Assembly: GCA_946611025.1 (NCBI GenBank)
Contig: CAMOCR010000029.1
Location: 1-8,641 of the forward strand
DNA: 8,641 nucleotides
From: an uncultured Alphaproteobacteria bacterium
GTDB taxonomy: Bacteria > Pseudomonadota > Alphaproteobacteria > Rs-D84
Direction of reading: 5' to 3'
Both the position numbers and the translations under genes were made by a program. Below are positions 1 through 7,390 of this stretch, piece after piece. Below the pieces are notes generated by a model. That model searched no databases, was not told where the DNA came from, and saw only the letters and a program-made list of their open reading frames with translations. Position 1 is the first letter of the stretch. Each line of letters begins with the position of its first letter.

Positions 1-1202
1 GCGGCATCAAATGTTGTGTATGTGGTGGGATTGTTCATGTTAAAGCATAATGTGCTGGGTAAAATTGGAACAAATTCGCGCCGCGGTTTTGGCTTTCTGT
101 GAAATAATTTTAATATGCGTTCGCGGCGCCGTGTGGCGCGTTCATCGCGTGCGATTATGTGTGCGCGCGCATCGGCGGACATGCCCCAGATATATTCGCC
201 CAACGCACGAACATTTGCATCGACATGCGCGCTGGTGGTGACAATGCCAAATGTGTTTGAAATAAAGTCAATAACACCATCTGCATCGGCGGCACCGCCA
301 GCAACAATGATTTTTGTCGGGCTGTATTTTTCAATGATTGGCATTGCCGACAATTTTATATCATCAATAATAGCCGTCATATATGGCACAACAATTTCAT
401 TTATATCGGCACGCGAAAAGTCATATGCCACATCTGCGGGGGCAAAGCGGTCGGTTGGCTTTGGCAACATGGTGAACACCGCGCGTTTGATACGGTCGGC
501 ATCAATAAACGGAATACTAAATTTGTCGGCAATCGATTGCGAAATGTTTGTTCCACCCATTGGTGTTTTATAGTACCAAATTGGACCACGGTCGGTCCAG
601 ATAGATGCCGTTGTAAATTGCGCCCCCAAATCAATAAACATTGTTGTTTCGTGTGCGCTGTGGAATGCACGACTTAGCACGAATTGTGAATCATAGAATC
701 CCAATGGCTGAACATGCGCACGCCGCAAGTTTGATTTCGTTTCGTCCATCGCGCCAAGCGCACAGAATATGCATCCATATGCAGAAATCAATTGGCTGTC
801 AATATGACCGATTGGCGACAACATATTGCGCATGTGCGGTGAATCATATCGCAATGGAATAATGTGCATTGCAAAATAACCGTCTGGGGCATGAATCTTG
901 GATATTTGGTGCATTATATCATGTGCGGTAATTTTATGTTCGGTTTGAAATACATCGTTTTGTGTGACAATTTCAAATTGTGTTTCGCCAAAGTTTCCAG
1001 TGATATATGCATCGTCAAAATGGCGACCGATTTGGGTTTCCAGTTCGTCAATAACGGTTTTAATTGCAGATACCGTATCAAAAGATTCCGCCACAAACAT
1101 TGCAGATTTTGCAATTCGCGCATTACGCACCCGATGCGCCACGCCGTGTACCGCCGATGAACCAATATCCAGACATAAAAAAGCAGAATCTGTAAGATTC
1201 AT
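1..1202 (-). CDS. ftsA: Cell-division protein FtsA (partial, 3' end beyond left edge)
   Basis: Reading leftward from the ATG at 1202, the frame stays open for 400 codons to the window edge, so the C-terminus is missing. The protein is an actin/HSP70-fold ATPase; FtsA anchors FtsZ filaments to the inner membrane and recruits the divisome. Visible motifs are the phosphate-1 loop LDIGSSAVHGV (residues 11-21), phosphate-2 loop IDLGAQFTT (190-198), the family-typical PMGGTNISQSIA stretch (214-225) and an adenosine-type motif IIVAGGAAD (298-306). Residues of about 80-160 fit the FtsA-specific 1C subdomain. A basic, amphipathic-looking segment RRRERILKLFHRK (358-370) resembles the membrane-targeting helix, but at least 30 more residues follow, whereas many FtsA proteins end there. 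It lies 10 nt downstream of ftsQ, so co-transcription is likely. No strong Shine-Dalgarno is visible, only a purine-rich AAGAAAAATAAA before the ATG. Identification is firm from motifs and neighbour. Confidence 0.93.
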   Translation of the reverse strand, partial: MNLTDSAFLCLDIGSSAVHGVAHRVRNARIAKSAMFVAESFDTVSAIKTVIDELETQIGRHFDDAYITGNFGETQFEIVTQNDVFQTEHKITAHDIMHQISKIHAPDGYFAMHIIPLRYDSPHMRNMLSPIGHIDSQLISAYGCIFCALGAMDETKSNLRRAHVQPLGFYDSQFVLSRAFHSAHETTMFIDLGAQFTTASIWTDRGPIWYYKTPMGGTNISQSIADKFSIPFIDADRIKRAVFTMLPKPTDRFAPADVAYDFSRADINEIVVPYMTAIIDDIKLSAMPIIEKYSPTKIIVAGGAADADGVIDFISNTFGIVTTSAHVDANVRALGEYIWGMSADARAHIIARDERATRRRERILKLFHRKPKPRREFVPILPSTLCFNMNNPTTYTTFDA

Positions 1203-1212
1203 TTTATTTTTC

Positions 1213-1893
1213 TTATTTTACCAATATGCGTGATGCATCACGCATGTCGATTGTGTTTATATCTTTTGCCAAAATATTCTGTTTTTCATTTAATGAATTC
1301 AGTGAACGTATCGCGCCAACCGGATCGTTTTCCGGCAACATAACCGTTATACCGCCCGTTGTGACGATGTTCCAGCGGCGATTTTCAATCCATTCCAAAT
1401 AATCGATATACGACCCCAATGTTTGCGCCGCAGATGTTATTTCGGCAACATCGTTTGGTAATGTGCCGCGAAAAACAATTGCCGACGCATCACGTGTGTC
1501 ATTTGGTGTTTGAACAATGGTTCCATCACTGGCCAATGGGTAAAACGCCACACCATCGGTCCATTGGGCAACCGCATGGTGCAATTTTACGCGTACACGT
1601 AATGTGCCATTGGGTAGCCGCCGTGTCGATGCATCTTGGACAATTGGAACATCGGCAATTCTGCGATTTAGTGAATCGATATTTAGCGAATTTGTTTTTG
1701 CGCCCAATCCCGCCGCCGCAACCGTTTGAACCGCCGCCAAATCGGTGTCGCGCGAATCAGCCGTTATGGAAATATTGTGAATTGTTGCCAATTTCCCGTG
1801 TCCCATGCCACTCATTACCATGCGGGTCGCAAAATATATCCCCAAAATAATGGCGATGACAAAATACAGCCAAAACATAATTGAACGTTTCAT
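1213..1893 (-). CDS. ftsQ: Cell-division protein FtsQ
   Basis: A 226-residue bitopic membrane protein. FtsQ links early cytoplasmic and late periplasmic divisome proteins (FtsB/FtsL). Order seen: a very short cytoplasmic N-terminus (MKRSIM), one membrane helix (about residues 5-22, WLYFVIAIILGIYFA), then a POTRA-like domain (about 38-108) containing the typical core with RRLPNGTLRVRV and the following AVAQW...G.FYPLASDGTIV pattern, then the FtsQ C-terminal domain ending in DASRILVK. I chose the ATG at 1893, not an in-frame ATG at 1971: the upstream extension would put 26 extra residues before MKRS and overlap the upstream gene. The 1893 start also sits exactly 7 nt after a TATAAT box. The stop is 10 nt before ftsA. 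Usual FtsQ proteins are about 250-300 residues, so this one is short, mostly at the cytoplasmic end. Confidence 0.92.
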   Translation of the reverse strand: MKRSIMFWLYFVIAIILGIYFATRMVMSGMGHGKLATIHNISITADSRDTDLAAVQTVAAAGLGAKTNSLNIDSLNRRIADVPIVQDASTRRLPNGTLRVRVKLHHAVAQWTDGVAFYPLASDGTIVQTPNDTRDASAIVFRGTLPNDVAEITSAAQTLGSYIDYLEWIENRRWNIVTTGGITVMLPENDPVGAIRSLNSLNEKQNILAKDINTIDMRDASRILVK

Positions 1894-1900
1894 GGCATAA

Positions 1901-1928
1901 ATTATATCATAAAATTGTGTGATTACAA
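1901..1928 (-). promoter_or_regulatory. Sigma-70-type promoter for ftsQ, leaderless geometry
   Basis: On the minus strand, TTGTAA (1928-1923) and TATAAT (1906-1901) are separated by 16 nt. The last T of the -10 box is 7 nt from the ftsQ ATG at 1893, which puts the expected transcription start at or next to the ATG. No Shine-Dalgarno is present between the box and the ATG. The promoter lies just downstream of the stop codon of the preceding lipoprotein gene. Confidence 0.55.
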
Positions 1929-1931
1929 AAA

Positions 1932-2318
1932 TTATATCGCACGCAGCAGATATCCGCGGCGAAACATACATTTGCGGTAATAACCAACCGATTTAGATGT
2001 CGTGTTGCGTGGCACCGATAACAGCGAGCGTTGACCCACATCGCGATATTCGTTTGATTGAAATGTCACCCACAAACCATCCCAGTCGGGCATCATTGCG
2101 CTTTGGTTTGGCGCCAACAGTTTTGCAATTCTGGAACGTGGCTGATATTGTTTGTCACGAATCCCCAGACACGCCTTGTGGTCGCGAACAAATTGTTCGG
2201 TCGTGACCGCTTCATTTTCCCAGTTCAAGATAGTGGCATTGTCAATATCGCCACCGTTGACAGATGCGCATGCAGTCAAAATTGCAAATAACGATAATGC
2301 TAAAAATTTCATTCTCAT
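1932..2318 (-). CDS. Small putative lipoprotein, unknown function
   Basis: A 128-residue protein of unknown function. The N-terminus is a lipoprotein signal peptide: basic MRMK, hydrophobic FLALSLFAILTA, lipobox LTAC with the lipidated Cys at residue 17, and Ala at +2, which by the Escherichia coli rule favours the outer membrane. The mature part is polar and has two further cysteines, one in HKACLG (about residue 50) and one near the end in YYRKCMFRRGY. A late YxxCMxxRGY-type ending with a preceding D..AC occurs in assorted small proteobacterial lipoproteins; the two cysteines could form a disulfide (inference). Two ATGs are possible, 2318 and 2312; the first is preferred because a TATAAT box lies exactly 7 nt before it, but the choice is not secure. 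The gene sits where ddl or murB genes often precede ftsQ, so its position is notable. Confidence 0.75.
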   Translation of the reverse strand: MRMKFLALSLFAILTACASVNGGDIDNATILNWENEAVTTEQFVRDHKACLGIRDKQYQPRSRIAKLLAPNQSAMMPDWDGLWVTFQSNEYRDVGQRSLLSVPRNTTSKSVGYYRKCMFRRGYLLRAI

Positions 2319-2325
2319 AATTCTT

Positions 2326-2354
2326 ATTATAATTTAATTGCGTTCGGGGGGCAA
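2326..2354 (-). promoter_or_regulatory. Promoter of the small lipoprotein gene, leaderless geometry
   Basis: On the minus strand, TTGCCC (2354-2349), a 17-nt spacer, and TATAAT (2331-2326). The ATG at 2318 begins 7 nt after the -10 box, leaving essentially no 5' leader. It overlaps the rightward promoter of the large operon on the opposite strand. Confidence 0.55.
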
Positions 2355-2367
2355 TAGTTTTTATAAT
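2338..2367 (+). promoter_or_regulatory. Promoter of the plus-strand envelope operon
   Basis: TTGCGT (2338-2343), an 18-nt spacer and a perfect TATAAT (2362-2367). The expected start near 2374 leaves a leader of about 20 nt that contains AAGGAAAGGA (2377-2386), a strong ribosome binding site 8 nt before the ATG at 2395. The -35 region is interleaved with the spacer and -35 of the leftward promoter, so the two polymerases probably compete. Confidence 0.5.
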
Positions 2368-2394
2368 AGCATATACAAGGAAAGGATTTTGCCC

Positions 2395-2721
2395 ATGGCG
2401 TTGTCTGTCGAAAACTTTATAAAACTGGCTAACTATTACAATCAAACAGCAATGTTGATGTCGGCAATTTGTGTGCAAAAGGGCGGAATTCCAATGGAAA
2501 ACTATGTCGGGCGCATGTATGCCGCCGATGTTTTGGAATTTATTGCCGAATATGGCAGACGCTTAAAAAGCGATGGCAAAATCGCAATTCCAAACGATGT
2601 TCAAAATGTTATAAATCGGTTTAGTGCCGAATATGAACGGGTCAAAGATTTAACAACGCCGTCACAAAAACCGATTTATGAAATGACATTGGCTGAATTT
2701 GAAAAGTTTATGAATATCTGA
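2395..2721 (+). CDS. Unknown 108-residue soluble protein, first gene of envelope operon
   Basis: Not recognised. The start is the ATG at 2395 (MALSVENFIKL), preceded by AAGGAAAGGA at 8-nt spacing; the frame also opens upstream at a TTG (2338), but that lies in the promoter. The protein has no signal peptide or membrane helix. It looks mostly alpha-helical, with amphipathic stretches at about residues 1-28 (VENFIKLANYYNQTAMLMSAI), 36-58 (NYVGRMYAADVLEFIAEYGRR) and 66-84 (PNDVQNVINRFSAEYERV), and a C-terminal YEMTLAEFEKFMNI. There is a single Cys (residue 26). It lies 16 nt upstream of the secretin-like lipoprotein gene, so the two are probably co-transcribed, but nothing in the sequence shows its function. 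Confidence 0.75.
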   Translation: MALSVENFIKLANYYNQTAMLMSAICVQKGGIPMENYVGRMYAADVLEFIAEYGRRLKSDGKIAIPNDVQNVINRFSAEYERVKDLTTPSQKPIYEMTLAEFEKFMNI

Positions 2722-2737
2722 AACAAGAGGGAAACAG

Positions 2738-4087
2738 ATGATAAAACATATTCGTGATTTCTTTAACATGTTTGCCATGATGTGTATGGTTGTGTTGGGG
2801 GTGTCTTCGTGTCAACGCGCCCAGCCGCAAAATGTTGAACCGGCATATGACACGGTGACGGTGGTAAATAATATGGTAATTGATGAAAACTCTGTGCCAA
2901 TTTTCCCGAAAAAAGCGGCATTGACCACCGATACGGCGCGCCGTTTTTCAATCGAATTGCCAAAGCGGTGTACGGTTGACTGGAATAATCAAAATGTTAT
3001 ATCTGTTGTCCCCGAAGAAAAAATCGAAATCGTGCGTCTGGACACGGGTGACCCGTTGCCAGAATTAAAGGTTTCTGATTATGAATTCAAACAATTGACG
3101 GTGCGTCAGGCGTTGGATAAATTACTGGATGGCACAGATATCGATGTTGTCGAAGACAGTGCCATGACCGAAAAAATATCTGGAACAATTTCATCGGGTG
3201 CGCTGGCAGATGCGGTGGAATTAATGGCGAAAATGGGACGCGTATATTATTCGTATGACGCAGCCGAGGGTGCAATTCATTTAACAAATCGTGCAAAGTG
3301 GCTGATTAAAATGCCACAAAATGAAACGATAATAATGGCGTTGTTGGATGCAATGCATGGTGCAGATATGCGTAATCTGTTGGTTGATTGGAACGATAAA
3401 ACAATCGTGTTCGAAGGCAACTATCAAATCGAACGCGAAGTGTCCAGATTGATTGCCGATATTGCATCGAAAAAATATATGTTGGCATGGGATATTGATG
3501 TATATCGTGTATATCCGCGTACCGATAATCCAATTATATGGATGAACTTGTTCCCAGCGTTTGGTGAAAAAAATATTAAAATGTCGGTGCCGGGTGTTGT
3601 TGGTCGTGCGGTTGTTGTTGGCCCAGAAATCAACACCAAGACATTACAGGAATTTATGCATCAACAGGCAAATGTTGTTTTGATTTCCCAGGGGACATTT
3701 GCAATTCCAAACGGGTGGCAATCGCGTTTTGATATTGGGCAATGTGGCAAAGAAGAAAGATTGGAAACAGATTTAATTGTCGGCGCAACGGCGAAATATG
3801 GTGATTGGGGTGGTCGCAATAAAATTGATGCAAAAATCGTATTGCGGACATCAAATGGTGAATTGTCATCATTCACAATTCCATCCAGTATTGGTGACAA
3901 CTATATAATTGTTGGTATTCCAACACATTCGTTTGTGACAACACCGGAAACACTTATCAGTCCATTTGCAGAACTGGTTGTGTTTATGTCGCCACGTTTG
4001 ATTTCAATTGTGGATGCGGCAACGGCAAAAACATCGTCTGCGGATGCGTTGGTGGGTGATGCGCTGCGTGCGTTCTTGAATGACTAG
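2738..4087 (+). CDS. Secretin-like outer-membrane lipoprotein (PilN/BfpB-type, divergent)
   Basis: A 449-residue predicted lipoprotein: signal peptide with hydrophobic MFAMMCMVVLGVSS and Cys 25 after GVSS, Gln at +2 (outer-membrane sorting by the E. coli rule). Residues of about 107-185 look like a secretin N0/STN domain (LKVSDYEFKQLTVRQALDKLL, then a second alpha-beta half ending GAIHLTN). Residues of about 195-260 look like an N1-type repeat leading into the strand pattern YMLAWDIDVYRVYP. Residues of about 300-425 resemble a short secretin pore domain: ANVVLISQGTFAIPNG, a run of beta-strands, and the terminal AELVVFMSPRLISIV, which matches the conserved secretin end. Type IVb pilus secretins (PilN, BfpB, TcpC) are lipoproteins of about this architecture, usually somewhat longer. 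No pilus assembly genes are seen nearby; instead it sits 9 nt before lolC. A GAGGG ribosome site lies 6 nt before the ATG. The family call is by pattern only, so moderate confidence. Confidence 0.6.
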   Translation: MIKHIRDFFNMFAMMCMVVLGVSSCQRAQPQNVEPAYDTVTVVNNMVIDENSVPIFPKKAALTTDTARRFSIELPKRCTVDWNNQNVISVVPEEKIEIVRLDTGDPLPELKVSDYEFKQLTVRQALDKLLDGTDIDVVEDSAMTEKISGTISSGALADAVELMAKMGRVYYSYDAAEGAIHLTNRAKWLIKMPQNETIIMALLDAMHGADMRNLLVDWNDKTIVFEGNYQIEREVSRLIADIASKKYMLAWDIDVYRVYPRTDNPIIWMNLFPAFGEKNIKMSVPGVVGRAVVVGPEINTKTLQEFMHQQANVVLISQGTFAIPNGWQSRFDIGQCGKEERLETDLIVGATAKYGDWGGRNKIDAKIVLRTSNGELSSFTIPSSIGDNYIIVGIPTHSFVTTPETLISPFAELVVFMSPRLISIVDAATAKTSSADALVGDALRAFLND

Positions 4088-4096
4088 GGTGAAGAT

Positions 4097-5350
4097 ATGT
4101 TTTCAAAAATCGAAAGAAAAATTGCATTTAGATACCTGCGTATGAAAAAGCGCGGATTTGGTTCCGTGGTGTCGTGGGTGTCGCTTATTGGTATTATGTT
4201 GGGTGTGGCGACACTGATTGTGGTGATGTCGGTTATGGGCGGATTTCATGATACACTGTTGTCGCGCATTGTTGGTATGAACGGACATGTTGTTATCTAT
4301 CACCAAGATGGCGCAATTGCAGATTATGATTTTTTAATTGAAAAAATATCGCAAAACAAAATTGTAAAAGCACACACAACATCGATTGTTCCAATCGCCG
4401 AAGGGCAAGTTATGGCGACCGCCAATGGTAATAATACCGGCGCAATGATTCGTGGTATTCGTATGTCTGATTTGGCGGCAAAAACCGCAACTGGTACGCG
4501 CGTTTATGGAAAGCCGCTAAATCAAATTGCCGATGGTGAATTGGTTGCGGGGGCATCGCTGACCCGCGCATTAAATGTGACAATGGGGGATAATATATCG
4601 CTGGTGTCTGCAAATGGCGCAACCCCAACACCATTTGGAACAATGCCGCGCATTATGGCATATCCGGTGATGACGTCATTCTTTATGGGTATGTATGAAT
4701 ATGATTCGGGCTATATATTTATGCCACTGGAAACGGCGCAGAAATATTTGAACATTGGCAATGCGGTCACGCACATTGATTTGTTCTTGAAAGACCCAGA
4801 AGATACCACACGCGTATTAAACGCATTGGTCAGTTTGTTGCCCGATGGTTTTGTCGTGCGTGATTGGCGCGATTTGAACCGTGGTTTTGTTGGCGCATTA
4901 CAGGTTGAATCAAATGTGATGTTTTTGATTTTGTTGCTGATTGTGATTGTCGCGGCATTTAATATCGTGTCCAGTTTGGTTATGTTGGTCAAAGATAAAA
5001 ACAAAGATATTGCGGTGTTGCGTACATTTGGTGTGTCGCGTAAATCGATGATGAAAATCTTTATTTTATCCGGAACCAGTATCGGTGTTATTGGTGCGTT
5101 TTTCGGTATGATTTTTGGAATTATAATTGCAATTTATATTGAACCAATTCGCCAATTTTTCCAATGGGCAACAGGGCGCGATTTGTTTCCGGCGGAATTA
5201 TATTACCTGTCGGAATTGCCATCAAAATTAGTTGCAACCCAGGTTATTGGAATTGTTGTTTTGGCAATCGCATTGGCGTTTTTGGCAACAATATATCCCG
5301 CATGGCGCGCGGCAAACACAGACCCAGTCGAAGTTTTACGAAACGAATAG
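4097..5350 (+). CDS. lolC: Lipoprotein-releasing ABC permease LolC/LolE family
   Basis: A 417-residue inner-membrane permease of the LolCDE complex, which extracts mature lipoproteins from the inner membrane and hands them to LolA. N-terminus: the family-typical FRYLRMKKR...FGSVVSWVSLIGIMLGVATLIVVMSVMGGF, giving membrane helix 1 at about residues 22-47. A large periplasmic domain (about 50-270) includes the hallmark FFMGMYEYDSGYIFMPLETAQ. Three further helices lie at about 275-298, 320-349 and 378-403 (FtsX-like domain), and the protein ends PVEVLRNE. The E. coli complex uses two paralogues, LolC and LolE; only one is present here, consistent with lineages where one subunit forms a homodimer, though a second copy elsewhere cannot be excluded. 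GGTGAAG just before the ATG is the ribosome site. lolD follows with its own ribosome site overlapping this stop codon. Confidence 0.95.
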   Translation: MFSKIERKIAFRYLRMKKRGFGSVVSWVSLIGIMLGVATLIVVMSVMGGFHDTLLSRIVGMNGHVVIYHQDGAIADYDFLIEKISQNKIVKAHTTSIVPIAEGQVMATANGNNTGAMIRGIRMSDLAAKTATGTRVYGKPLNQIADGELVAGASLTRALNVTMGDNISLVSANGATPTPFGTMPRIMAYPVMTSFFMGMYEYDSGYIFMPLETAQKYLNIGNAVTHIDLFLKDPEDTTRVLNALVSLLPDGFVVRDWRDLNRGFVGALQVESNVMFLILLLIVIVAAFNIVSSLVMLVKDKNKDIAVLRTFGVSRKSMMKIFILSGTSIGVIGAFFGMIFGIIIAIYIEPIRQFFQWATGRDLFPAELYYLSELPSKLVATQVIGIVVLAIALAFLATIYPAWRAANTDPVEVLRNE

Positions 5351-5359
5351 GTGAATCAT

Positions 5360-6070
5360 ATGGCAAATATTTTGAATTCTTTATCACGGGTAAAACGCGG
5401 TGACGTGGTTATGTCTGTGCGCGATATTAAAAAGACATTTGTCGAAGGTGGTCAACCATTACACATTTTGCGTGGCGGTGGTTTTGATTTGCATCGTGGT
5501 GAAATTATCGCATTGGTTGGACCATCGGGGTCGGGTAAATCAACATTGTTGCAATGTGTCGGGTTGTTGGATAAACCCACATCCGGCAGTATTGTTATAT
5601 CGGGTACACCGGTGCAAAAAATGGATGAAGATGCCCGCACGGTTGTTCGTCGTAAAAAAATCGGTTTTGTGTATCAGCGGCATAATTTGTTGTCTGATTT
5701 TACCGCGGTTGAAAATGTAATGTTGCCGATGTTGGCAAATGATATGGATGAAGATTTGGCACGTTCGCGCGCAATGAAATTGCTGCGTGCGGCGGGTGTT
5801 GTGCATCGTGCGGAACATGTGCCGGGTGAAATGTCGGGGGGCGAACAACAACGCACCGCGGTTGCGCGTGCATTGGCAAACGAACCAGAAATTTTATTGG
5901 CGGACGAACCCACCGGCAGTTTGGATCCCGCACACGCCACGGCGGTGTTTGAACAATTGCTTGCCTTGGTTCGTAAAAGCGGGATGGCAATGCTGTTTGT
6001 GACACACGACATGGGTTTGGCACAGCGCGCCGACAGAAAAATTACCATTGCAAATGGTATCGTAAAATAG
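5360..6070 (+). CDS. lolD: Lipoprotein-releasing ABC ATPase LolD
   Basis: A 236-residue ATPase that powers LolC/E. All key ABC motifs are present: Walker A GPSGSGKST (54-62), Q-loop Gln 106 in FVYQRHNLLSDFTAVENVMLPM (LolD-type), signature MSGGEQQR (158-165), Walker B ILLADE (178-183) with catalytic Glu 183, D-loop SLD, and H-loop His 216 in VTHD. The length is normal for LolD (about 230). I chose the ATG at 5360: AGGTGA (5349-5354) sits 5 nt upstream and overlaps the lolC TAG, an arrangement that couples translation. An in-frame GTG at 5351 directly after that stop would destroy this spacing. Only 9 nt separate it from lolC, so both are surely in one transcript. Confidence 0.95.
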   Translation: MANILNSLSRVKRGDVVMSVRDIKKTFVEGGQPLHILRGGGFDLHRGEIIALVGPSGSGKSTLLQCVGLLDKPTSGSIVISGTPVQKMDEDARTVVRRKKIGFVYQRHNLLSDFTAVENVMLPMLANDMDEDLARSRAMKLLRAAGVVHRAEHVPGEMSGGEQQRTAVARALANEPEILLADEPTGSLDPAHATAVFEQLLALVRKSGMAMLFVTHDMGLAQRADRKITIANGIVK

Positions 6071-6104
6071 TTAAATATAAAACAGAGCACAGAGGAGAGA
6101 GAAT

Positions 6105-6686
6105 ATGAAATCAATATCAAAATCAAGAAAATCAAAATCAACAAAAGCCGTTGCATCACATGAAGTTGTTGTTAAACACAGTCGTCGTCAGCGCATATTC
6201 GGTATAATCGGGTTGGTTGGTGTGTTTTTGTGTGGTTTGTTTGTAGGAACAGGGATTGTGTCGCAAGATAAAAAAGTTATCGCCGCAGAAGTTCCAGAAC
6301 CGGTTGTCGAAGAAGAATATGTTGCACAGGCGACCGAACCACAAAGTGTTTGCGCGGAAATTGAACGTCTGCTGGCGCGTCGCTTGCCGGTGGCGAACGA
6401 TGATGCTGATAATCGTATTGATCGTGCAAAAATATATGCATCGTTGGCGGAACGGGGGTGTGTGGAAAATTCTGCAAATTATGCCGAATTAGCACGTCAA
6501 GAACTGGAAATTGCACGCGCAATTGAAGATGATGATTTTGACCATGACGAAGCGATTGATGTTGTTGAAACATATAAACGTTTGCAAATGCAAAACGCTG
6601 CCCAGGAAATTTTGGACAAGGCGAAAAAAATCACCAACCCAGCAATCGATTTTATTATCGAATTGGAAAAAATAATTAACGAATAA
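6105..6686 (+). CDS. Membrane-anchored helical protein with Cys-bracketed module, unknown function
   Basis: A 193-residue protein that I do not recognise. The N-terminus is very basic (MKSISKSRKSKSTK), followed by one membrane helix at about residues 31-51 (IFGIIGLVGVFLCGLFVGTG). By the positive-inside rule the N-terminus is cytoplasmic and the bulk periplasmic. A Pro/Glu/Val-rich linker (62-80) leads to Cys 83, a helical pair with 35 residues to Cys 119 (CAEIERLLARR ... KIYASLAERGC), then further helices (about 125-192) rich in Ala, Glu and Asp, resembling helical-hairpin repeats without a clear TPR signature. The Cys-to-Cys module resembles two copies in the next gene. A strong GAGGAGAGAG ribosome site precedes the ATG. 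The gap to lolD is 34 nt, so it is likely still in the operon. Confidence 0.75.
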   Translation: MKSISKSRKSKSTKAVASHEVVVKHSRRQRIFGIIGLVGVFLCGLFVGTGIVSQDKKVIAAEVPEPVVEEEYVAQATEPQSVCAEIERLLARRLPVANDDADNRIDRAKIYASLAERGCVENSANYAELARQELEIARAIEDDDFDHDEAIDVVETYKRLQMQNAAQEILDKAKKITNPAIDFIIELEKIINE

Positions 6687-6700
6687 ATCGGGGGAATAAA

Positions 6701-7378
6701 ATGAAATTGCCGATATTGTTTTTGTGTATGTTTGCGTTTGTTGCGCCGGCGTTTGCAGACGATGTGAAATTGGTCGAACGCAAATCTTGCGAACAAATAA
6801 AAACTGAAATTGCAGATTTGTCGGCAATTAAAAACCCAACCAGCGATGAAACCGCCCAATTAAATAAACTAATTATGATGCAGCGTGCCAATTGTTCGGT
6901 TAAAAGCAGTGGTCGCCGCGCCATTGCGCGAAATATGCCGATGGCGAATAATGCGGAACCAGTGGCACCATCGGTCAAGAGCGATGCGCTGACCGAATAT
7001 TTGAATAATAAAAAATCAAATTGTGATAAATTAAATGGCGAAATTGAAAAATTGACGGCTGACAACACCAGTGCGACCAACGCGATTATTTTGGCAGAAT
7101 TACAGCGGTACTATGACACGGATTGTGTTGAACGCCCATTGGTCGCGGCGGCACCTGTGACAGAAGAAAAACCGGTTGTGCCGGCAAAAACAGATGAAGA
7201 AATTGATGCGGAATTTAATGCAAATATTGCGGCGGGGTTGTGTGGTGATGGTACGAAACCGAACCGTTTTGGGTGCTGTACAGACGAGGTTTTCCGTGAT
7301 TTAGGCAATGCACAATTTGCGTGTTGTCCAAAATCTGGGGGCGACTTGTGCTTTCCACCGTTGACACCGGTGAAATAG
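6701..7378 (+). CDS. Secreted Cys-rich protein with duplicated helical module, unknown function
   Basis: A 225-residue exported protein that I do not recognise. The signal peptide is clear (MKLPILFLCMFAFVAPAFA, likely cleaved before DD at residue 20). The mature part has ten cysteines, an even number that fits disulfides in the periplasm. Two similar Cys-bracketed segments occur: Cys 30 to Cys 65 (CEQIKTEIADL...LNKLIMMQRANC, 34 between) and Cys 108 to Cys 142 (CDKLNGEIEKL...LAELQRYYDTDC, 33 between). A Pro/Val/Glu-rich linker follows (143-165). The C-terminal domain (181-220) is compact and Cys-dense: LCGDGTKPNRFGCC, ACC, LCFPPL, with six cysteines including two CC pairs. A GGGGGA ribosome site lies 5 nt before the ATG, and the gap from the previous gene is 14 nt. 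Its position after lolCD suggests an envelope role, which is inference only. Confidence 0.78.
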   Translation: MKLPILFLCMFAFVAPAFADDVKLVERKSCEQIKTEIADLSAIKNPTSDETAQLNKLIMMQRANCSVKSSGRRAIARNMPMANNAEPVAPSVKSDALTEYLNNKKSNCDKLNGEIEKLTADNTSATNAIILAELQRYYDTDCVERPLVAAAPVTEEKPVVPAKTDEEIDAEFNANIAAGLCGDGTKPNRFGCCTDEVFRDLGNAQFACCPKSGGDLCFPPLTPVK

Positions 7379-7390
7379 GGTAATATTCGC

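Noticed and set aside
115..573. 152-codon plus-strand open frame
   Set aside because: It is the shadow of ftsA, whose minus-strand frame is open for 400 codons with clear actin-fold motifs.
1894..1971. Upstream extension of FtsQ by 26 residues
   Set aside because: It would overlap the preceding gene and the promoter; the start at 1893 gives the usual short basic end before the membrane helix.
5674..6159. 161-codon minus-strand open frame
   Set aside because: It is antisense to lolD, which has all ABC ATPase motifs.
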